Source: Leucobacter sp. UCMA 4100 (GTDB taxonomy: Bacteria; Actinomycetota; Actinomycetes; Actinomycetales; Microbacteriaceae). Taken from it: DNA of 64,000 nucleotides. The stretch lies in assembly GCF_027853335.1 (NCBI RefSeq), contig NZ_JAFEUS010000002.1:1906514-1970513 (forward strand), in the 5' to 3' direction. The translations under genes were made by a program, and so were the position numbers. The notes beneath the pieces are model-generated. The model had not been told where the DNA came from. It saw only the letters and a list, made by a program, of their open reading frames with translations, and ran no database searches. Positions 8,615 to 18,006 of this stretch are shown here, one piece after another; position 1 is the stretch's first letter; each line of letters begins with the position of its first letter.

Positions 8615-9852
8615 CGGGTTCTAACGGTGGTTGCAACACCCGAGACAATACAAGGGTGGACACTGACATGAAGTTCTCAAGGAACATGCTTGCTGAGCAT
8701 GTGAACACGATCTGGGATATGCGAGCTGCTGGCTTCACCGCACGAGAGATTGGTGAACGGGTAGACAAGAGCGAAGCCGCGATCTTGTCACATATTCATT
8801 CGCAGGGCGGGGTGAGACCCCGAAGAGTAGCCCGGGTGTCGTCGTTATCGTTCGAGGAGCGTATCGAGATTCAGGCGTTATGGACGGCAAAGGCTGGGAT
8901 TCGTGAGATCGCGAGGAAGTTGGGGCGTGCCCCGTCAACAGTGAGTCGTGAGATTCGGCGGAACGCGTTCTTTTCTTCTGAACGGGCTCGTAGGCCGAGG
9001 TATCGGGCAACACAGGCACAATCGCAAACGTTTCAGCGCGCCCGCAGACCGAAACCGTCGAAGCTGGTAACGAATCCGCGGTTACGGCGTTTTGTGGAGG
9101 CTGAACTATCGTTGAAGCGGTCACCGGAACAGGTTGTGGGCAGGCTACAGCGCGAGTTTCCGGATCAGCCGGAGATGCGAGTGTCACACGAAACGATCTA
9201 TCAAGCGATCTATCTCCTTGCCAGGGGTGGGCTCAAACGCGAGCTTGAGGTTCGGGTTCGTACGGGGAGGAAGATCCGACACAGTCACCGTTCTGGCCAG
9301 TCTAGGCAGGGCCGAATTGCTGGGATGGTGAACATTGTTGACCGTCCCGCAGAAGCACTTGATCGGGCTGTTCCTGGGCATTGGGAAGGTGACTTAATTA
9401 TCGGGAAAGATGGCAAGAGCGCTATCGGGACGGTCGTTGAACGCCACTCGAACTATCTATTCCTTGTTTGGTTAGACCCCTCGTTACCGCGGGTAGAAGC
9501 AGTCACTGAGGGGCTTATCGCGAAGATGAAAGAGTTACCTGATGTGCTTCGTCGGACTCTCACCTGGGACCAGGGCAAAGAGATGAGTAAGCATCAAGAA
9601 GTCGCTATGGGAGCTGATATTGATGTGTTCTTTTGCGACCCGCACTCGCCCTGGCAGCGGCCGACGAATGAGAACACGAATGGGTTACTGCGGGAGTATT
9701 TCCCCAAGGGCACTGATCTGAGTGTGTTCAGTCAGGCAGATCTCGATTATGTTGAGTGGGAGATGAACGACCGGCCCCGGAAACGGTTAGCGTTCGCGAA
9801 GCCGGCCGAGGTCATCGAAGAGATACTGTTGCGCTGACCGCTAGAAACCGCC
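8614..9852 (+). mobile_element. IS30-family insertion sequence, about 1.24 kb
   Basis: The element carries one transposase gene spanning nearly all its length. Its ends are imperfect inverted repeats of about 24 bp, at 8615-8638 and 9827-9850, matching at about 18 of 24 positions (CGG-TTCTA-CGGT and GCAACA shared). It is flanked by CTC or CTCG on both sides, consistent with the short 2-4 bp target duplications of IS30 elements. Removing the element rejoins the two halves of a palindrome found intact elsewhere in the window. The exact boundary is uncertain by one or two bases. Confidence 0.85.
8668..9837 (+). CDS. IS30-family transposase
   Basis: This is a 389-residue DDE transposase. The N-terminus holds helix-turn-helix segments, including FEERIEIQALWTAKAGIREI and REIARKLGRAPSTVSREIRR, the signature IS30 HTH. 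The catalytic core follows: PGHWEGDLIIG gives the first Asp, LTWDQGKEM the second Asp, and NTNGLLREYFPKGTDLS carries the Glu region typical of IS30. The ATG at 8668 has AGGGTGG upstream; a GTG at 8656 is also in frame. Length is normal for the family and no frame disruption is visible, so the element looks potentially active. Codon bias is somewhat less G/C-extreme than neighbours, as expected for a mobile gene. Confidence 0.95.
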   Translation: MKFSRNMLAEHVNTIWDMRAAGFTAREIGERVDKSEAAILSHIHSQGGVRPRRVARVSSLSFEERIEIQALWTAKAGIREIARKLGRAPSTVSREIRRNAFFSSERARRPRYRATQAQSQTFQRARRPKPSKLVTNPRLRRFVEAELSLKRSPEQVVGRLQREFPDQPEMRVSHETIYQAIYLLARGGLKRELEVRVRTGRKIRHSHRSGQSRQGRIAGMVNIVDRPAEALDRAVPGHWEGDLIIGKDGKSAIGTVVERHSNYLFLVWLDPSLPRVEAVTEGLIAKMKELPDVLRRTLTWDQGKEMSKHQEVAMGADIDVFFCDPHSPWQRPTNENTNGLLREYFPKGTDLSVFSQADLDYVEWEMNDRPRKRLAFAKPAEVIEEILLR

Positions 9853-9879
9853 CTCGATTTTCGACACTTTTTGACCACA
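9853..9879 (+). repeat. Right half of the palindromic repeat interrupted by IS30
   Basis: This stretch carries TCGACACTTTTTGACCACA, the exact inverted complement of the left arm at 8586-8604. Together with 8586-8614 it would rebuild a palindrome of about 52 bp if the insertion element were removed. Confidence 0.75.
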
Positions 9880-9933
9880 CGCTGGGCGGATCGGCGCGGG
9901 CGCCGAGCGAGCGAGCCGGCCCGGTCGCGCGCG

Positions 9934-10524
9934 TCAGTCCTCGAAACGGAAGTGGTGGATCGCCTCCGGGGTCACCGCGCCCGTGATCGGCACGTCGTGC
10001 AGGTCGGCGGGCACCTCGGCGAAGATCTCGTTCTCGCGCACGACCGCGAAGACGGGCGGGCGTTGGTCCATGGATCCGAGCGACTTGTCGAAGTAGCCGC
10101 GGCCCCAGCCGAGACGGTTGCCCGACTCGTCAACGGCGCAGGCCGGGATGATCATGAGGTCAACGTCGTTCACAGCCATGGGGCTGAGCGGCGTACCCTG
10201 CGGCTCGGGAATGCCAAAGAGGCCGGGCTCAGCGTCGGGGCCGCTGTAGGCGACCCAGTCGAGCAGACCGTCTTCGCGCGAGATCGGCAGCATGACGTCG
10301 ACGTCATGGGCGCGGGCCCACTCAAGAAAGAGCAGCGTGTTGGGTTCGCCGACGACGGGAAAGTAGCACGAGACAGAACGAGCCTCGCGAGCCTCGACGA
10401 GGCGCTGCAGCTGCTCGGTGAGGCCGTGGGCCTCGACGTTGCTCTGCTCTTCGGTTACCTGCCTGCGCTGAACACGCACCCGCTCGCGAATTTCGCGTTT
10501 GCGAGCGTCTATATCGGCTGTCAT
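9934..10524 (-). CDS. fthC: 5-formyltetrahydrofolate cyclo-ligase
   Basis: This 196-residue enzyme converts 5-formyl-THF to 5,10-methenyl-THF with ATP, recycling an inhibitory folate. The family features are the basic N-terminus (ARKREIRERVRVQRR), the substrate strand SCYFPVVGEPNT and the C-terminal block GNRLGWGRGYFDKSL, the MgATP/phosphate-binding loop of the family. The frame is open further upstream, but the ATG at 10522-10524 gives the family length and leaves room for the divergent galU promoter. It faces galU, the same arrangement as Rv0992c and galU in M. tuberculosis. Confidence 0.92.
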   Translation of the reverse strand: MTADIDARKREIRERVRVQRRQVTEEQSNVEAHGLTEQLQRLVEAREARSVSCYFPVVGEPNTLLFLEWARAHDVDVMLPISREDGLLDWVAYSGPDAEPGLFGIPEPQGTPLSPMAVNDVDLMIIPACAVDESGNRLGWGRGYFDKSLGSMDQRPPVFAVVRENEIFAEVPADLHDVPITGAVTPEAIHHFRFED

Positions 10525-10585
10525 GCATTTCAGTCTACTGTTGATCGTTTGTTTGCGCCCAGAAAAGCGGGTTAAGCTTGCCCTC

Positions 10586-11488
10586 ATGAACAAGAAGTCA
10601 ACTTCAGGCGTCACGAAGGCGGTCATCCCAGCCGCTGGTCTTGGCACCCGCTTTCTGCCTGCGACAAAGGCGATGCCCAAAGAGATGCTGCCGCTCGTCG
10701 ACAAGCCAGCCATTCAGTACGTGGTCGAAGAGGCCGTGCACTCGGGGCTTGAAGACGTGCTCATCATCACCGGGCGCAACAAAGACAACCTGCTCAACCA
10801 CTTCGACTCGGTTCCCGAGCTGGAGTTTGCGCTCGAGCGCAAGGGCGACGATGGTCGCCTCGATCGCGTTCACGCGGCGAGCGACCTTGGCGAGGTGCAC
10901 TTCTTGCGCCAGGGCCAGCCCCTCGGCCTCGGCCACGCGGTAGGCCGTGCTCGTGCTCACGTGGGCGATGAGTCGTTCGCGGTCTTGCTTGGTGACGACT
11001 TGATCGACGCGCGCGATCCGCTGCTGACCCGCATGGTTGAAGAGCACGATGCGCGTGAGGCGACGATTATCGCGCTCATGGAGGTCCCGAAAGAGGCCAT
11101 TCACCTGTACGGGTGTGCCGCTGTCGAGGCGACCGATGCCGAAGACGTGGTGAAGATCACCGGGCTCGTCGAGAAGCCGTCGCCAGAAGAGGCTCCCTCG
11201 AACCTTGCGGTTATTGGCCGTTACGTGTTGCGCCCCGAGATCTTTGACATTCTCGAAAATCAGGGCCCCGGCCGCGGCGGCGAGATTCAGCTCACCGACG
11301 CGCTGCACACCCTCGCCGAGGGTGGGGGAGAGCGCCCCGTGTACGGCGTCGTCTTCCGCGGCCGCCGCTACGACACGGGCGACCGCGCCGACTGGATTAA
11401 GGCAAACCTGATGCTCGGCGTCGATCACCCAGAACTCGGTGACGACCTGCGCGAGTGGGTTCGTGAGTTCGCACAAACGCTCGAGTAG
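10586..11488 (+). CDS. galU: UTP-glucose-1-phosphate uridylyltransferase
   Basis: This 300-residue nucleotidyltransferase makes UDP-glucose for cell-wall and capsule sugars. The signature N-terminal loop AVIPAAGLGTRFLPATKAMP is present with KEMLPLVDKPAIQYVVEEAV after it, then LGDDLID for the metal-binding Asp and GLVEKPSPEEAPSNLAVIGR for the sugar site. Length matches bacterial GalU. The ATG at 10586 follows a short divergent promoter region shared with the folate gene. Only 5 bp separate its stop from the acetyltransferase start, so the two are one operon. In mycobacteria moeA1 (glp) lies between them; here it does not. Confidence 0.96.
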   Translation: MNKKSTSGVTKAVIPAAGLGTRFLPATKAMPKEMLPLVDKPAIQYVVEEAVHSGLEDVLIITGRNKDNLLNHFDSVPELEFALERKGDDGRLDRVHAASDLGEVHFLRQGQPLGLGHAVGRARAHVGDESFAVLLGDDLIDARDPLLTRMVEEHDAREATIIALMEVPKEAIHLYGCAAVEATDAEDVVKITGLVEKPSPEEAPSNLAVIGRYVLRPEIFDILENQGPGRGGEIQLTDALHTLAEGGGERPVYGVVFRGRRYDTGDRADWIKANLMLGVDHPELGDDLREWVREFAQTLE

Positions 11489-11493
11489 GTTTC

Positions 11494-12078
11494 GTGCCCT
11501 TTAATCCGCGCTTCTCGCTCACCAAGGGTGACGTCGAGGTGAGAGTGATTCGTCGCAGCGACGCAGAGCCGCTGCGACGAATGCTCGCCGAAAACCGCGC
11601 GTGGCTCTCACCGTGGGAGGCCTCGATTCCCGGGGCAACGTTCGAGACTCCGGGTGAGGCGCCGCTTGGCCCGGTGATCCGCTATCTGCGCAAGCGCATG
11701 CGTCAGGGCCACGGTGTGCCCTGCGTCGTGCTGTTTCGCGGCGAGGTCGTGGGGCAGCTCAGCATCGCCGACATCGCATGGGGAGCCGTGCGCTCGGGCC
11801 AAATCGGCTACTGGATCTCGCGGGAGTACGCCGGCCGCGGCATCACGCCGACCGCCGTGCAACTGCTCATCGATCACGCCCTCTTTGCGCTCGATCTGCA
11901 CCGCATCGAGATTTGCCTCAGGCCCGAAAACGTCGCCTCGCGCCGCGTCGTCGACAAGCTGGGCCTGCGCTCCGAGGGTCTGCGCGAACGCTACATCTAC
12001 ATTGACGGGGGCTGGCGCGACCACGATTGCTTCGCCGTAACCCGCGAAGAACGGGCGCACTCGCTCGGCCTCGGCTAA
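11494..12078 (+). CDS. rimJ: GNAT acetyltransferase, RimJ type
   Basis: This 194-residue GCN5-related N-acetyltransferase is of the ribosomal-protein-alanine acetyltransferase (RimJ/RimL) group. It acetylates an N-terminal amine using acetyl-CoA; the true target here is unknown. The acetyl-CoA loop is visible as the GYWISREYAGRGIT segment (Q/RxxGxG/A pattern), and RIEICLRPENVASRRVVDKL is the conserved RimJ C-terminal strand-helix. The start is GTG at 11494, 5 bp after galU. Position between galU and sepX matches Rv0995, which supports the name. The identity is firm as a family, moderate as a true RimJ orthologue. Confidence 0.82.
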   Translation: MPFNPRFSLTKGDVEVRVIRRSDAEPLRRMLAENRAWLSPWEASIPGATFETPGEAPLGPVIRYLRKRMRQGHGVPCVVLFRGEVVGQLSIADIAWGAVRSGQIGYWISREYAGRGITPTAVQLLIDHALFALDLHRIEICLRPENVASRRVVDKLGLRSEGLRERYIYIDGGWRDHDCFAVTREERAHSLGLG

Positions 12079-12167
12079 CGTTCCCATACACCCTGTCATG
12101 CTGTGTGTTTGCATGACGCTCGGCGTGCCGCGGTTCGCCTTGCCCGCGCACCATTTACGGTTGTTGC

Positions 12168-13283
12168 ATGGATAGCGGCGTGTTTGGCGGAGGGCTTCTG
12201 CTCGTGGTGCTCGCGCTGCTCTGGGTCGTGGTGTTGATTCCCGCCTGGTCGCGCAATCGTCAGTATCGCGCGGCCGAGAAACATACCGCCCACATTCAGC
12301 GCACGCTACGCATGATTGCCGAGACCTCTGAACTGCCCGAAGAGCACGTCGTCGAGGCCACCGCCAAAACTGCGTTGCAGCACCAGAAGATGTTAAAGCA
12401 AATGCGCAGCCAGGAGGCCGCAGCAGAGAAAATCGAGCAAGAGAAGCTGCGTGCCGCCGGCCGCCTCGCCGAATACGAGCTCAAGAGAGAAGTCGCCATG
12501 CAGAAAGCACAGCTGAGAAGCGCCAAGCTGAGCCACCCCCGGTTGAAGCCGGTGCGGCTCGTGGCTGCCCTCGCGACCGTGCTCGGCCTGGTCGGCATTC
12601 TCATCGGTGCCGGCATGGCCATCGGCGGGCTCGGCCCGGCAACCCTGCTTGTTGCGCTCGCCTCGGCAGGGCTCGGGCTTACGACGCTCGTTGTGCTGGC
12701 TCCCGGCAAGGCCGCGAAGCAGACCCAGCAGGCCCCGGCACCAGTGCAGTCTGCCGCCCGCCCGCAGCAGCCGCTGCTCGACCTCGAGGCCGAAGCTCCC
12801 GAGCCTGACACCTCGCACGAAGAGTACCTCGCCCAGCAAGCCCGTGCCCGCGCCCAGCGCGAGCGCGCGAGGGCAATGTCGCAGGCCCGCAAGCAGGTCT
12901 CGCAGCCCTCTGAACGCGTGAATCAGACCAACTCGATCCTGCTGCGCGAGGGCGATCTGAAGCCCCGCACGGCTGGCGCCGCTGCTGAAAACCTCGCCGC
13001 GGATCGCCCCGCATCAGCCACCCCGAGCGAGTCTCCGGCTAGCGCCGCTGCCGTTCCCGCTGCTGGGGCTGCAGATTCCGCTCGTGCCGCCGGGGCTGCC
13101 GCTTCGGGCGCGGGCTCAACCGCTGAGGCGCAGCGCGATTCTCGCCCGATGCTCGACGTTGAGGCGAAGACCAAGCGCCTCGCTGCCCAGGAGCGCCTGC
13201 GCTCGATGGGTGTTGTCGGCGACACCGCCCAGGGTGCGCCCAACATTGCAGACGCGCTGCGCCGCCGCCGCAACGTGAGCTAA
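12168..13283 (+). CDS. SepX/GlpR-like membrane protein (divisome / Glp receptor family)
   Basis: This 371-residue protein has an N-terminal transmembrane helix (GGGLLLVVLALLWVVVLIPAW), a basic linker, then RTLRMIAETSELPEEHVVEA, the conserved motif of the actinobacterial SepX/GlpR family. A coiled-coil-like Glu/Lys region follows, then two further hydrophobic segments around residues 125-185 and a long low-complexity Ala/Pro/Glu tail. In Streptomyces SepX supports division; in Corynebacterium GlpR binds the gephyrin-like protein Glp. Synteny galU-rimJ-this gene matches Rv0993-Rv0995-Rv0996. The Glp gene itself is missing from the cluster. Assignment rests on motif and synteny recalled from memory. 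Confidence 0.72.
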   Translation: MDSGVFGGGLLLVVLALLWVVVLIPAWSRNRQYRAAEKHTAHIQRTLRMIAETSELPEEHVVEATAKTALQHQKMLKQMRSQEAAAEKIEQEKLRAAGRLAEYELKREVAMQKAQLRSAKLSHPRLKPVRLVAALATVLGLVGILIGAGMAIGGLGPATLLVALASAGLGLTTLVVLAPGKAAKQTQQAPAPVQSAARPQQPLLDLEAEAPEPDTSHEEYLAQQARARAQRERARAMSQARKQVSQPSERVNQTNSILLREGDLKPRTAGAAAENLAADRPASATPSESPASAAAVPAAGAADSARAAGAAASGAGSTAEAQRDSRPMLDVEAKTKRLAAQERLRSMGVVGDTAQGAPNIADALRRRRNVS

Positions 13284-13397
13284 CGGTCGGCTGCGGCTGG
13301 CTCGGTTCATGTGCCTGCTGTTTCATGCGCGTGCCGGTTCATGTACCTGCCGGCCTCGCTTGCCCACCCGCCTCCGGCCGGCGCCCCGCGTCCCCGG

Positions 13398-13459
13398 CAA
13401 ATTGTTTGCACTTTTTGCCTAAATTCGGGTGTTTTCGCCCCAAAAGTGCAAACAATTTG
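13398..13459. repeat. Long AT-rich intergenic palindrome
   Basis: Arms CAAATTGTTTGCACTTTT (13398-13415) and its exact complement at 13442-13459 flank a 26-nt loop, itself able to pair GGG with CCC. No T-run follows on either strand and the stem is A/T-rich inside GC-rich flanks, so a normal terminator is unlikely. The gap 13284-13591 holds this and one terminator; nothing else was recognised. Confidence 0.6.
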
Positions 13460-13532
13460 GTGCTCGGAGGCGCCCGGCCCCTGGCAGCGCAGGCCGGGCA
13501 GCCAGCCCGCTAGCACAGCCCAGCACATACAC

Positions 13533-13569
13533 GAAGGCCCCGCACCCCTGAAGAGGGGGCGGGGCCTTC
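13533..13569 (-). terminator. Terminator hairpin of the DUF6264-like gene
   Basis: GAAGGCCCCGC (13533-13543) pairs with GCGGGGCCTTC (13559-13569) just beyond the stop of the minus-strand gene at 13592. The very GC-rich 11-bp stem is followed by a weak T-containing tail. Confidence 0.6.
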
Positions 13570-13591
13570 GCACGGCAGTGGGTGAGGAACG

Positions 13592-14434
13592 CTACGCGTT
13601 CTGTCCCAACTGGTCGAGCAGGAGCTCGACATTTTCTGGTGTTGAGTATTCGAGCAGCTCGGGCACCATGACGATAGCGATCGTCGCCACGACGAACAGT
13701 GCGATCAGGGCGAGCACGCCAGCCGAGAGCGGAACCCAGAAGGTGAGCTTGCCGCGGCGCAGGCGCTGGATGCTCCAGAGCAGGGCAACCGCATAGATCG
13801 ACAGCATGAGCAGTGCACCGATTGACTGGATGACCGTGATTGACGAGGGGATCTCGAGGTTCTCGGCCCCGAGCGCTTCGCCGATGATCTCGAGCTGGGA
13901 GCCAAGGGTGAGCATTCCGAGGGCAAACTGCATTGCCGAGAAGGCTCCGAGCACGAGCAGGATGATCGTCACGATCTTGTCGCCGGTCGAGCTCGATTTC
14001 TTCTGGCCCTGTGGAAGCGGTGCTCCCTGGGGTGCACCGGGCCCGCCCGTGGTCGCGTTCGGCGCCACGGGGGCTGCCGCAGGGGCCTGCTGCCCGGCTC
14101 CTGAACCGACGCCAAGATTATGCGGAACGCCGGGGGTGCGCGGAGCTCCAGCGGATCCAGCCCCTGCCGCGCCTCCAGCGCCAGAGGTGCCACTCTGCTG
14201 GGTTGCGACCGGCGAGACCCATCCCTCGGGAGCCATCTCACCGTAGCGCGGCTGCGCTGGCGCAGTCGCCGAAGCCGGAGTCGCTGCGGGAGCTGCCGGA
14301 ACCGCCGGAGCTGCCGGAACCGCCGGTGCTGCAGGAGCTGCGGGCGCCGTCGGCGCCACAGGCTCGGCCGAGACCGGAGCCCCGGTCGTCGCCTGGCTGG
14401 CCTGCTCTTCTGGGGTGGGCTGCTGATCGCTCAT
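13592..14434 (-). CDS. DUF6264-like membrane protein with Ala/Pro-rich N-terminus
   Basis: This 280-residue protein has about 150 disordered residues rich in Ala, Pro and Gly, with repeated APAAPA units, containing PRYGEMAPEGW, a motif like the PxYGEYAT/P block of DUF6264 proteins of Microbacteriaceae. The C-terminal half has three to four predicted membrane helices (for example IVTIILLVLGAFSAMQFALG, then VPLSAGVLALIALFVVATIA). No enzymatic motif is visible. It sits between sepX and fbaA on the opposite strand to sepX, with its own terminator, and starts 19 bp after the fbaA stop, so it may be read through from fbaA. Function is unknown. Confidence 0.65.
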   Translation of the reverse strand: MSDQQPTPEEQASQATTGAPVSAEPVAPTAPAAPAAPAVPAAPAVPAAPAATPASATAPAQPRYGEMAPEGWVSPVATQQSGTSGAGGAAGAGSAGAPRTPGVPHNLGVGSGAGQQAPAAAPVAPNATTGGPGAPQGAPLPQGQKKSSSTGDKIVTIILLVLGAFSAMQFALGMLTLGSQLEIIGEALGAENLEIPSSITVIQSIGALLMLSIYAVALLWSIQRLRRGKLTFWVPLSAGVLALIALFVVATIAIVMVPELLEYSTPENVELLLDQLGQNA

Positions 14435-14452
14435 GATGCTGCTCCTTAAGCG

Positions 14453-15481
<1,029 letters not shown>

Positions 15482-15637
15482 TGAATCTCCTTATTGATGC
15501 ACCGTGGGTGGCCCTCAGGCCGTTTGGGTTGGCCGAAAGGCCGGTATATCTGACAGTTTAGCCGGGAGAACTGCGAACTTCAGGTGTCAATGGCGTACCC
15601 TTAGAGGGCATCCGATTCGCTAAGGAGTTTTTCCGAA

Positions 15638-16621
15638 ATGAACACCCTCAATACCCTGAGCCCACTTCAGCCAGATCGCAACCTCGCGATGGAGCTCGTG
15701 CGTGCGACTGAAGCTGCTGCTGTGCAGGCTACTCCCTGGGTGGGGCGTGGAGACAAGAATGCGGCCGATGGCGCCGCTGTCGACGCAATGCGTCGCTTCC
15801 TTTCGACGGTTTCGATGGACGGCACGGTCGTCATCGGCGAGGGCGAAAAAGACGATGCTCCCTGGCTCTACAACGGCGAGAGCGTTGGCAACGGCATGGG
15901 TGCCGCCTGCGACGTGGCCGTTGACCCGATTGACGGCACGCGCCTGACCGCCGAGGGTCGCCCCGGCGCGGTTTCGGTGATCGCCGTTGCTGATCGCGGA
16001 TCGATGTACGACCCATCGGCCGTCTTCTACATGGACAAGCTCGTCTGTGGCCCAGCGGGTGTCGGCGTTGTCGATATTCGTAAGCCGATGAGCGAGAACG
16101 TTCGCGCCTTCGCGAAGGCGAAGGGCGTCGATACCTCTGATATTCGCGTTGCCGTGCTCGATCGCCCGCGCCACGCTGAGCTCATTCAAGAGATTCGCGA
16201 TGCGGGCGCCGGCGTGCGCCTGTTCATGGATGGCGATGTTGCCGCGGGCATCAACGCCGCTGAGTGGGACACCTCGGTCGACATGTGCGTCGGCATCGGC
16301 GGAACCCCCGAGGGCATCATCACCGCGTGCGCCGTGAAGGCGCTGGGCGGCATGATCCAGGGCGTCCTGAAGCCCATCGACGACGACGAGCGCCAGAAAG
16401 CAATCGACGCGGGCCACGACCTCGATCGCGTGCTCGAGGCAAACGACCTCGTTGCGAGCGAGAACACCTATTTTGTCGCGACCGGCATCACGCAGTCTGA
16501 CTTCCTTGACGGCGTTAAGCGCCGCGGGCCTTTCGTGCGCACCGAGAGCGTCGTTATGCGCTCGTACTCGGGCACGATCCGCTACGTTACGACCGACTCG
16601 GTACCCCGTCCCTGGGCCTAA
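15638..16621 (+). CDS. glpX: Class II fructose-1,6-bisphosphatase
   Basis: This 327-residue GlpX-type phosphatase removes the 1-phosphate of fructose-1,6-bisphosphate in gluconeogenesis. Metal-site and core motifs of the lithium-sensitive phosphatase fold are present: VVIGEGEKDDAPWLYNGE, VAVDPIDGTRLTAEGR and VGIGGTPEGIITACAVKALG. Length is typical. A strong AAGGAG ribosome site lies just upstream of ATG 15638, and TACCCT at about 15595-15600 resembles a -10 box. In many actinobacteria glpX is the only FBPase gene. The next gene, a CPBP protease, starts 32 bp after the stop but need not be related. Confidence 0.96.
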   Translation: MNTLNTLSPLQPDRNLAMELVRATEAAAVQATPWVGRGDKNAADGAAVDAMRRFLSTVSMDGTVVIGEGEKDDAPWLYNGESVGNGMGAACDVAVDPIDGTRLTAEGRPGAVSVIAVADRGSMYDPSAVFYMDKLVCGPAGVGVVDIRKPMSENVRAFAKAKGVDTSDIRVAVLDRPRHAELIQEIRDAGAGVRLFMDGDVAAGINAAEWDTSVDMCVGIGGTPEGIITACAVKALGGMIQGVLKPIDDDERQKAIDAGHDLDRVLEANDLVASENTYFVATGITQSDFLDGVKRRGPFVRTESVVMRSYSGTIRYVTTDSVPRPWA

Positions 16622-16653
16622 GCCGACACACCAACTACACGCGGGGGTTCACG

Positions 16654-17454
16654 ATGCAGATTGCACCAGCGTCGGCTTCTGAACCCCTGACCCCGTACGC
16701 ACGGGCGAGGCTCCGCTTCGAGATCGCGATTGTTCTCGCGCTCTCGTTCGGGGCCTCTGGCGTATACGCGATCGTGCAGCTCATCGAGGCTGCCACGCGC
16801 GAGGCGGCGCTCAACACGCAGCAGATGCACATCAACCGGCCGCTTTCAGACCGGCCGGGCTTCGACCTCACGATGCAACTGCTGTCGTTCGTGTTTGGCC
16901 TTGCCCCGGTCGCGCTGGTCGTCTGGCTGACGTGGCGGGAGCACCGGCCACACATGGGGGCGCTGGGCGTTGCACGTGGAACACCCCGCGAGCGCCTGCG
17001 CGAGGTTGGCGGCGGTTTCGCCCTCGCCGCGGCGATCGGAGTGCCGGGGCTGGCGTTCTACGTGACGATGCTCGTGATCGGCCTCAACCTGCAGGTCGTT
17101 CCCACCTCGCTGAATGCCTACTGGTGGACGGTGCCGGTGCTCATTCTGCAGGCGCTCAAAGCGGCGCTGACCGAAGAGCTCGTGGTCGTCGCCTACCTCT
17201 TCTATCGACTCAAACAGCTCGGCGTCGCCCCGTGGGTCGTGATCGTCTCGTGCGCGATCTTGCGCGGCAGCTACCATCTCTACCAGGGCTTTGGCGGTTT
17301 CATCGGCAATGTCATCATGGGCCTCGTGTTCGGCTGGGCCTACCACCGCTGGGGGCGCATCGTGCCGCTCATTGTCGCCCACTGGCTGCTCGACATCGTG
17401 AGCTTCGTGGGGTATCCGCTCGCGGTGGCCTGGTGGCCGCAGTTTTTCGGGTAA
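16654..17454 (+). CDS. CPBP-family intramembrane protease
   Basis: This 266-residue polytopic membrane protein is of the CAAX-prenyl-protease/bacteriocin-processing (CPBP, Abi) family. The glutamate pair sits in LTEELVVVAYLFYRL (Glu174-Glu175), and the second conserved helix is SYHLYQGFGGFIGNVIMG with the histidine expected in motif 2. VAHWLLDIVSF is motif 4 with its His and Asp. About seven membrane helices are predicted. Substrates of bacterial CPBP proteins are mostly unknown. It follows glpX by 32 bp. An ATG at 16654 sits after CGGGGG. Confidence 0.82.
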   Translation: MQIAPASASEPLTPYARARLRFEIAIVLALSFGASGVYAIVQLIEAATREAALNTQQMHINRPLSDRPGFDLTMQLLSFVFGLAPVALVVWLTWREHRPHMGALGVARGTPRERLREVGGGFALAAAIGVPGLAFYVTMLVIGLNLQVVPTSLNAYWWTVPVLILQALKAALTEELVVVAYLFYRLKQLGVAPWVVIVSCAILRGSYHLYQGFGGFIGNVIMGLVFGWAYHRWGRIVPLIVAHWLLDIVSFVGYPLAVAWWPQFFG

Positions 17455-17544
17455 CGACGGGAGTGTGCGGCGGATCGCGCGCCTTGCCACCGCGAGACCA
17501 GCCGGCCGCGGGCAAGCCGATCCGCAGCTGAGTACCAACACCCC

Positions 17545-18006
17545 TTAGAGTGGTGCGACCCCGGTCAGGTGCTCGAACGCGATCTGCGTCTGCGTTTGGG
17601 TGAGCGTTTCCTTCGAGGCGATGTGCTCTGCGATGAGCTTGCGCAGCGAATGCACGCTCTCGGTACTCACGTGAACGATGAGGTCTTTGTCGCCGCCAAT
17701 GAGAAAGACCTGCTGCACGCCGGGTATTGCGCGCAGCTCCTCGGCGATGACGGGCACGAGGCTACGCTGCATGGGGTGCACTCCGATGAGGATGAGGGCG
17801 CTCACGAGCTGGCCCGCTGCGAGTGGATCGATCTCGGCCCGATACCCGCGAATCACCCCGCGCTTTTCGAGTGCCTGGACGCGGCTGTGGCAGGTCGAGG
17901 TGGCAATGCCAACCCGTTCTGCGAGCGTCTTGTACGGAAGCCTGCCATCGGTGGAAAGCTCGGTGATGATCTTGCGGTCGATCTCGGTGAGTGGAAAAGT
18001 ACTCAT
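17545..18006 (-). CDS. Lrp/AsnC-family transcriptional regulator
   Basis: This 153-residue regulator has an N-terminal winged helix (IDRKIITELSTDGRLPYKTL followed by AERVGIATSTCHSRVQALEK, helix-turn-helix about residues 20-50) and a C-terminal RAM ligand-binding domain (VPVIAEELRAIPGVQQVFLI, then GGDKDLIVHVST). Such regulators form dimers and octamers that respond to amino acids or their breakdown products. It is divergent from kynureninase and an amino-acid permease across a 220-bp AT-rich gap, so a role as the sensor for tryptophan/kynurenine use is a reasonable inference. Confidence 0.9.
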   Translation of the reverse strand: MSTFPLTEIDRKIITELSTDGRLPYKTLAERVGIATSTCHSRVQALEKRGVIRGYRAEIDPLAAGQLVSALILIGVHPMQRSLVPVIAEELRAIPGVQQVFLIGGDKDLIVHVSTESVHSLRKLIAEHIASKETLTQTQTQIAFEHLTGVAPL

